Below, one piece after another: positions 58,701 through 64,000 of a stretch of 64,000 nt of DNA. This DNA comes from Parastagonospora avenae f. sp. tritici 18332-5. Its lineage: Eukaryota > Ascomycota > Dothideomycetes > Pleosporales > Phaeosphaeriaceae. The number at the start of each line of letters is the position of its first letter. The stretch's first letter is position 1. Where the stretch lies: positions 1-64,000 of the forward strand of contig JAFJTR010000042.1 in assembly GCA_022559985.1 (NCBI GenBank). Direction: 5' to 3'. Position numbers and translations under genes: made by a program. The notes beneath the pieces are model-generated. The model was not told the DNA's origin and searched no databases. It was given only the letters and a program-made list of their open reading frames with translations.

Positions 58701-60759
58701 CCAATCTGAATCGCCGTGCAGAGTGGCTGTGAGAATTGAGCCTCTGAAACACGCGATTTTGTGGAATCAGCGAGGAGCTCTTCGCTAAGTGACCACGAAG
58801 GCGGTTCGGGTATAGCCCCAAGAGCCTCTTCACACTCCATAATAGAGCTCCTGAATAGGTTGCAGTGCTCTAGTAGTGCGCGACCCATTTGTGCCGTTTG
58901 TGCTCCCTGTGTGAAGTACTGTCAGCACCGACATCCATTACAGAAGGGCAGCCTTGCATGATTCACGATTAGGAGGATCTTCTTCTTGGTAATCATCCTA
59001 GTGATGATTGGTGAAAGGGTCTAGGTTACATGGGTTATTGGATGGATAGAGAACGTACCTGACCAGTAAAGATACCCAAGATCCGAATAGACTTGGAAGA
59101 AGTAAGCCCAGCTGGCCTGGTCACAGACGTACCCATAGTGTTGATCTGGTCCTCGAGCTTCTGAACAAGGTCGTCCAGTTCTGAAGCCGTTGGAATAGCA
59201 ACCCGATACGGAAATACAGACCTTTTAGAATGCAAGCTGCTGCTAAGAGAGTCAAGGTCCACGGATGGATTTTCCCGTAGATATTTCAGCAACTGCTTGA
59301 GCCAGCTGACCAATGAGTCCGAACTTCTGGCTGAGAACACGAACGGCCCAGTGTATCTTTGTTCCGTCAGAGGTTGATACACGCTGCTATTTCCGGTAAC
59401 CTCTGAGAAAGACGAGGTCGAAGACGAGGCCATTGGAACTCGAGAAGGGTCGTAATTCTCCAAGATGACGTGAGCGTTCGTTCCACCGAACCCAAAGCTA
59501 TTGACACTCGCTCGGCGAGGTGCAACATTCGTCTCTGGCCAAGGAATGAGAGTGGTAGGTACCTCCAGATTTTTGTAGAAGGGCTCAACCTTTGGATTGA
59601 GATTATTGAAGTGCATATTAGCCGGGATCGCTTCATTCTGGATCGCGAGTGAAGCTTTGAGGATTCCAGCCAGTCCAGCACAGCCCTCAAGATGGCCGAT
59701 TATCGTCTTGATAGAGCCGCAGTATAATACATCGTCATGAATCTGCGTACTATCCGGTGGGAAGAAGACGTCTCGGATTGCTTGGGACTCAACGGGGTCT
59801 CCGGCCTGGGTACCGGTACCGTGGCACTCGAAATACTGGCATCGATCTTTGAGAGGATCCAAGCCCGCGTTCAGGTAGGTCTGCTTGATCAAGGCGGCTT
59901 GTGCGGTGGGAGATGGCATTGTGATGCCATTGGTAGTTCCATCTGAATTCACCAAGCTTCCTCGAATAACGCACTCGATGTGATCTCCATCGCGAATGGC
60001 TTGGGACAGCGTCTTCAGCACCACGGCGGCGCAACCCTCTCCGCGAGCGTAGCCACTACCATCCTTATCCCACATGCGACAGCGAGAGTCCGAGGAGAGC
60101 AGATGCATCGACGATTCACCGACGTAGTAGAACGAGTCCATAAGTAAGTTGCTTCCAGCCACGACGGCCTGAGTGGCTTCCCCATTCTGGAGACCTTGAG
60201 CGGCAAGATGAAGAGCGACCAGCGAACTCGAACAAGCTGTATCGAGGGTCAGAGAAGCTCCTCGGAGGTTGAAGGCGTAAGAGACGCGGTTGGAGAGGAT
60301 AGCTCGAGATACACCGGTAGCAGAATGGCTCCCAAGCGTATCAGGGTCCCGGCCCTGAATGATGATATAATCATCTGTCATCGTGCCAACGTGAACGGAA
60401 GTGTCCGAACCAGAGACGTCGTCGAGAGACCACCCTGCTGACTCGAAAGCCTCGTAGACAGTCTCTAACAGGATTCTTTGCTGAGGGTCCATGTCAGCTG
60501 CCTCCTTCGGATTGATGCGAAAGAAGGCAGCATCGAAATGGCGAACGTCTTCATCCAGCAAGTATGACTTGTGTTCAACGTTCATACGGCCATGCATGTC
60601 GCCATCCTTGTTGTAGAAGTTTGCCGTGTTTAGCCTTTCGGGGGGAAATTCTTTCAGTACGTCCCTAGGGGCCTTCAACAGGTCCCAAAGTTTGGACGCA
60701 GAACTCGCTGCACCAGGGAACCGGCATGCTGTACCCACAATGGCTATTGGCTCATACAT
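49718..60759 (-). CDS. PKS-NRPS hybrid synthase without a release domain
   Basis: Iterative reducing polyketide synthase fused to one NRPS module; joins a polyketide to an amino acid. Exons 60759-59059 and 58906-49718; 3,629 residues. Splicing restores IFTGQGAQTAQMG. KS: DTACSSS, HGTGTQAGDP and IIGHLEG. AT: GHSSGE near 653. DH: HVFQGQVLFP near 985 and LDVALQ. MT near 1436: LEISAGVRNTT, a damaged SAM motif (usually LEIGAGTGGTT). Structural psiKR/ER0, then KR near 2119 (LVGMASELGQSL) with FGSLATVCGNAGQPIYHAGN. ACP: GFDSINA near 2436. C near 2692: YHNIVLDPAS where HHxxxDG is expected, so the catalytic His is Asn. A: YILFTSGSTGVPKG near 3171, YKSGDRG and the NGK lysine. T: AGGNSLLL near 3581. It ends DRQRERKTSQ, with no reductase or Dieckmann domain. 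A trans-acting ER is expected but is not in the window. Product unknown. Confidence 0.95.
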
Positions 60760-61139
60760 GCTGTACAGAACTGGCAGTCTGGTGGACAGTAGCAGAGCGC
60801 TTGGTATTGGTAGCCGGCACTATTTCGAAATTGAATGGTGGTCAGTAGTTGAATCTGAACCCTCAGTTATATGTGGTTACCGCGATATTATAGCTTCCCG
60901 ATTGTCCCATTCTAGTACAACTGTCTTGATTACCCTACCCAAATTTTTGACTTCAAAGCATCGGTCACCGGAATCTCACACCGCGTTACGCCCAATGGAA
61001 CATCACTCTGCGCAGACGCATATTTACGGCGAAGCTAACAATAAATGCCTCATCTTCTAGGTTGTACGGCTTAAGGCGTGCGGATCTGACTGCGCTTAAG
61101 ACCAAAAGTAAGCTAAGTCATGATTCGTATTTACTTAAT
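60760..61139. other. PKS-NRPS promoter region
   Basis: Non-coding sequence upstream of the synthase start, running into the copia relic. No cluster-specific operator can be named by eye. Confidence 0.45.
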
Positions 61140-61545
61140 TACGAAAAGCGCCTTGGTGAACATGTCAGCGGGATTCTCTTTCCGGCTTATTCACTGCACC
61201 TCGATAGTGCCTTGCTGTACATGCTTGCAGAGAAAATAGTAGCGAATGTCAATGTGCTTGCTGCGCTGGTAGAATTCAGAGTTTTTTAACAACCTAACGG
61301 CAGACTCGTTATCAACGTAGATAGAGATACACAGAAACTGGGTTCTAGTCTCAAGGTCATTGATGAAGTTCTTGATCTAGATCGCTTCTTTCGTGGCGTG
61401 TGCGAGAGCCACGTACTCCGCTTCGCATGTAGACAGAGCAGTGGTCTTCTGGATTGTGGATCCCCATAATATGGGTCCACCGACAAACTCCAAAGTGGGA
61501 CCTGCTTTTGTGGACTTCTTTGCAACATGGTGCTATATCCGTACG
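61140..61545 (-). mobile_element. Ty1/copia retrotransposon fragment (RNase H domain), degenerate
   Basis: Minus-strand translation gives a clear copia RNase H end: FVGGPILWGSTIQKTTALST, then CEAEYVALAHATKEAI-stop, then YVDNESAVRLLKNSEFYQRS and KHIDIRYYFLCKHVQQGTIE, then ENPADMFTKALF. Two in-frame stops are present: TAG at 61379-61377 (Trp expected) and TGA at 61193-61191. Only the end of pol is visible; no LTR or integrase was found. It lies between the synthase and the thioesterase. Confidence 0.85.
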
Positions 61546-61778
61546 GCAATAACCCCGGACTCGTTCGGTTACATGGCCTCTACCAACTTAGCTCGTCCGC
61601 CAAGTAGGTAAGAGTCAGCAACATGCAAGACACAGTAATACGGAGATGGTGTCATCTCAATGGTAATTGATAGGCAGGCTAGAGGGTCAAGGAGAAACAG
61701 GCAGCAGGTGTGCAGCCCTTAGTCTAAATGTAATGCAAATTACGTGTCCGTTATGCTGTAGCACTTTCCGTGATCCAA

Positions 61779-62597
61779 CTAATTGCCCCTAGAAAGAGAC
61801 AGACGAAACAAGAGGTCCAGTCTATCAAGGCACATTTTGACTGTTTTTGAAAGTCCCTCGACGTGTTGAAATGAGAACATCTCAAAATGAGTTCCCGGCA
61901 CGTCCTCAACGTCTGTGAACAGACTCGTGTCATATGCGTCCCATCCCAGAGTTGGGTCACTGCGGTGAATATCTGCAGGATGCACACCGTCGATGCCTGT
62001 CGTCGGCATGGAGTCAAGAGCTCTTAGCAATGAGAATCGCGGCCGCTGCGAGACCTGATTTCCGGCCCAGACGGGGGGCGTCCACTTCTGGATCACCTGC
62101 AATGCCTCTTTCATGGCCTGCAGCGTGAGAACCTCGTTCTTGGACTTTTCTCCAGCTACCATGTCGTCGAGAGCCCCCAAACGAACCGTGGACGGCGGAT
62201 TGACGGGATAAATGCTGTCCATCATTAACGCACCAATGATCCTAACGCCGCGATCCCCGGTTAGGATCTTGGAGACCTCGAGAGCCAGAAGGCCGCCCAA
62301 GCTCCACCCTCCGATGAGGATGTTTACTCTCCCACCGGAGTCGCGTTGCGCCGGAAAGTCAGGGTCGGCAGCGGCTCTTCTGATGATATTCGCGTAGAGA
62401 CGTGCCATGCCACATATGCCGCCTTCGAATCCCTCTCCAGTATGAAAATAAGGATTGAAGATGCCGTAGACTGGCCGATCTAGGGGATCTAAGCAGTGAT
62501 AGGCGAAGGTGGTACCGCCGCCATCGTGGATGAGGAAAACAGGTGTGGCGTAACGGCCTGTACCGTTCGCCTGGATGACTTCCGGGTTTTTGTTCAT
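61779..62597 (-). CDS. Free-standing thioesterase (type II-like, alpha/beta hydrolase)
   Basis: 272 residues from the ATG at 62597 (MNKNPEVIQANGTGRY). The open frame continues upstream to 62771 without another ATG, and a spliced leader cannot be excluded. Thioesterase features: ATPVFLIHDGGGTTFAYHCL with the oxyanion loop, nucleophile elbow GGWSLGGLLALE (GxSxG), an aspartate region in MMDSIYPVNPPS, and the C-terminal catalytic His in VPGTHFEMFSFQHV. This is the fold used by PKS and NRPS thioesterases. It is on the same strand as the synthase and about 1 kb upstream of it, and the synthase lacks its own release domain. The likely role is hydrolysis or cyclising release of the finished chain in trans, or proofreading of stalled carrier domains. 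Confidence 0.88.
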   Translation of the reverse strand: MNKNPEVIQANGTGRYATPVFLIHDGGGTTFAYHCLDPLDRPVYGIFNPYFHTGEGFEGGICGMARLYANIIRRAAADPDFPAQRDSGGRVNILIGGWSLGGLLALEVSKILTGDRGVRIIGALMMDSIYPVNPPSTVRLGALDDMVAGEKSKNEVLTLQAMKEALQVIQKWTPPVWAGNQVSQRPRFSLLRALDSMPTTGIDGVHPADIHRSDPTLGWDAYDTSLFTDVEDVPGTHFEMFSFQHVEGLSKTVKMCLDRLDLLFRLSLSRGN

Positions 62598-63185
62598 AGT
62601 ATGCGCGTTGCTCAAAAATTGAAGTGTCAAGTTACAGTAGGGCCTGGAAATATAGAACTCAGGTGTAATGTTAAGAAGACGAACACCGGGAAACAGGCTG
62701 AAATAGTGGAGGCCTGGCGCAGTAAGCCCATAATTAAAGCTGACAGGATTATCAGACCGCCACGACGACAAGCAGAGTGTGATAAGATGTGAGGTTAGGT
62801 GGATGGACTAGAGGCCATGATACCGACTAGAGAATAATGTGTAGGAAGTTATACTAGGCAGGCAATAATGAAAGTAGTGAGTTGAAGTGTGGTGTTGAAA
62901 TGAGGTCCGCAGCTAACGTGTTGTTGGATCACGACCGGTTTGGAAGCTGCCCGGGTCAATACCTACCGTGCGTGCTGCCAAGCCGGGCTACGGTAACGTT
63001 ACCAGTGGCTCGGTACAACAATAACTTACAAGGCTGCAGGCTGCAGGCTGCAGGCGCAAACGCTTTTGAACACACCCGCATGCCACTGTCAGCCCTTCCT
63101 TCCTCCTACCACTCACAAAAATCTTCATGCTTCCCGTCCGCGCCTCGTCAACACTCCAAACCCGATCATTCATCTGTTTGTTAAG
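62598..63185. other. Divergent intergenic region, thioesterase and EBP-like gene
   Basis: Shared promoter region. It contains a short GCTGCAG repeat cluster near 63030-63055 (CAGGCTGCAGGCTGCAGGC). No gene is called. Confidence 0.5.
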
Positions 63186-64000
63186 ATGACCGGACACAAC
63201 GCTTCACCCATATCCGCCGGCGAGCTCGAGCACGCGCTCCACCCTTTCTACCCCATAGGGGCCATTATCAAAGGTTAGTCAATCAATCAATTGAACACTA
63301 ATCAAGCGGGATGCTAACGGAATTCCGAAGACTACACCGCGAACACCATCAGCTCGCCCGTCATCTTGGTGTACTTTTCCACGCTCGTCACTGCCTTCCT
63401 GCTGCCTGCGGCATATGTCCTCACGCGCGCACGCAGCGGCCAGGGGCTCCCGCACCAGGAGTTTGCCGTAGCCATGTGGTTCGCTCTCTGCGGCTACATC
63501 CACCTAGCTGTCGAGGTAAGTCTAAGCTGAGCTATCCCTCAATCTCTCTCGCGCCGTAAGCAAGGCGTGTCGTGTGGACCCTCCAAAATCCACGCTAACA
63601 ATGTGTACCATTGCAGGGCTACTTCGTGTTCAACCACGCAACTCTGGCCGCAGATCCTAGTCTTTTCGGCCAGATGTGGAAGGAGTACGCGCTCTCTGAC
63701 TCGCGCTACCTGACCTCGGACACCTTCACCGTCTGCATGGAGACGGTCACGACCGTTCTCTGGGGCCCCTTGTCAATACTGGCGGCCTACTTCATCGCCA
63801 TCGACCATCCTGCTCGCCACCCACTGCAAGCTTTGATCAGTTTTGGACAGATATATGGAGACATTCTGTACTTGTCGACCGTGTTCTTTGATGAAGCCTA
63901 TCGGAACATGGCGTATTCACGACCAGAGCCGTTTTATTACTACGGCTATTTCATCTTCTTGAACGCCATCTGGCTCGTCATTCCAGGTCTGCTGCTGCTT
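63186..64000 (+). CDS. EBP/EXPERA-family membrane protein (sterol isomerase-like), partial
   Basis: The gene runs off the window end. Exons 63186-63273, 63331-63515 and 63617 onward. Four or more membrane segments are visible: ISSPVILVYFSTLVTAFLL, FAVAMWFALCGYIHLAVE, VTTVLWGPLSILAAYFI and YYYGYFIFLNAIWLVIPGLL. The EBP pattern of acidic and His residues is present: CGYIHLAVEGYFVFN (His, Glu), WKEYALSDSRY and CMETVTT. EBP proteins isomerise the C8 double bond of sterols, but filamentous fungi normally use ERG2 for that, and EXPERA homologues also occur in secondary-metabolite clusters. It is divergent from the thioesterase, so cluster membership is plausible but unproven. Confidence 0.85.

Noticed and set aside
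1..64000. CRISPR arrays, bacterial operons, rRNA and tRNA genes
   Set aside because: No regularly spaced repeats with unique spacers, no rRNA blocks, and no tRNA-like T-arm plus anticodon pattern I could confirm; the genome is eukaryotic with spliceosomal introns.

Overview
This 64 kb window is from a filamentous ascomycete (Pezizomycotina). Genes have several short introns (about 47-150 nt, GT-AG), intergenic spaces are long, and the gene repertoire is typical: Thi4 with a eukaryotic TPP riboswitch, a DUF3176-type protein, a HET-domain relic and a PKS-NRPS hybrid. The overall look suggests a Dothideomycete, perhaps Pleosporales, but that is an impression and not a placement. Exon boundaries below were worked out by hand from splice signals, reading frame and conserved motifs.

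Layout. 0-0.1 kb: a poly-G tract, probably an assembly artefact. 0.7-10.6 kb: housekeeping genes, namely a Swi3/Rsc8 chromatin-remodelling subunit, Mia40, an OM14-like mitochondrial outer-membrane protein whose model needs a 2-nt microexon, and a LIM/RhoGAP protein. 13.2-14.6 kb: THI4 with a TPP riboswitch inside a 5'-leader intron and an overlapping uORF. 15-18.8 kb: the CLASP protein Stu1. 19.7-24.2 kb: a full-length ABC-B multidrug transporter with a 47-bp tandem duplication carrying CCAAT boxes just upstream of its TATA box.

24.2-31.4 kb is accessory and partly decayed: an LTR-like relic, an F-box-like protein, a HET-domain pseudogene, an MFS transporter with two frame breaks at simple repeats, and a second F-box/2EXR-like protein. 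32-36 kb holds two central-metabolism genes: mitochondrial malate dehydrogenase and a carnitine acetyltransferase that carries both a mitochondrial leader and a peroxisomal C-terminal AKL. 38.7-49 kb holds a 14-bp minisatellite, another F-box-like protein, a DUF3176 pseudogene killed by one stop codon, a secreted trypsin, a small membrane-anchored protein and a small conserved Cys-rich protein, separated by long apparently empty stretches.

49.7-64 kb is the core of a secondary-metabolite locus. A 3,629-residue PKS-NRPS (KS-AT-DH-MT-psiKR/ER0-KR-ACP-C-A-T) ends directly after the last carrier domain with no reductase or Dieckmann domain. A free-standing thioesterase lies just upstream on the same strand, and a Ty1/copia RNase H relic sits between them. 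An EBP/EXPERA-family membrane protein starts divergently from the thioesterase and runs off the window. The synthase has two degenerate catalytic motifs: HN..DP in place of HH..DG in the C domain, and a broken SAM motif in MT. Together with the missing release domain, this makes it the most interesting system in the window.
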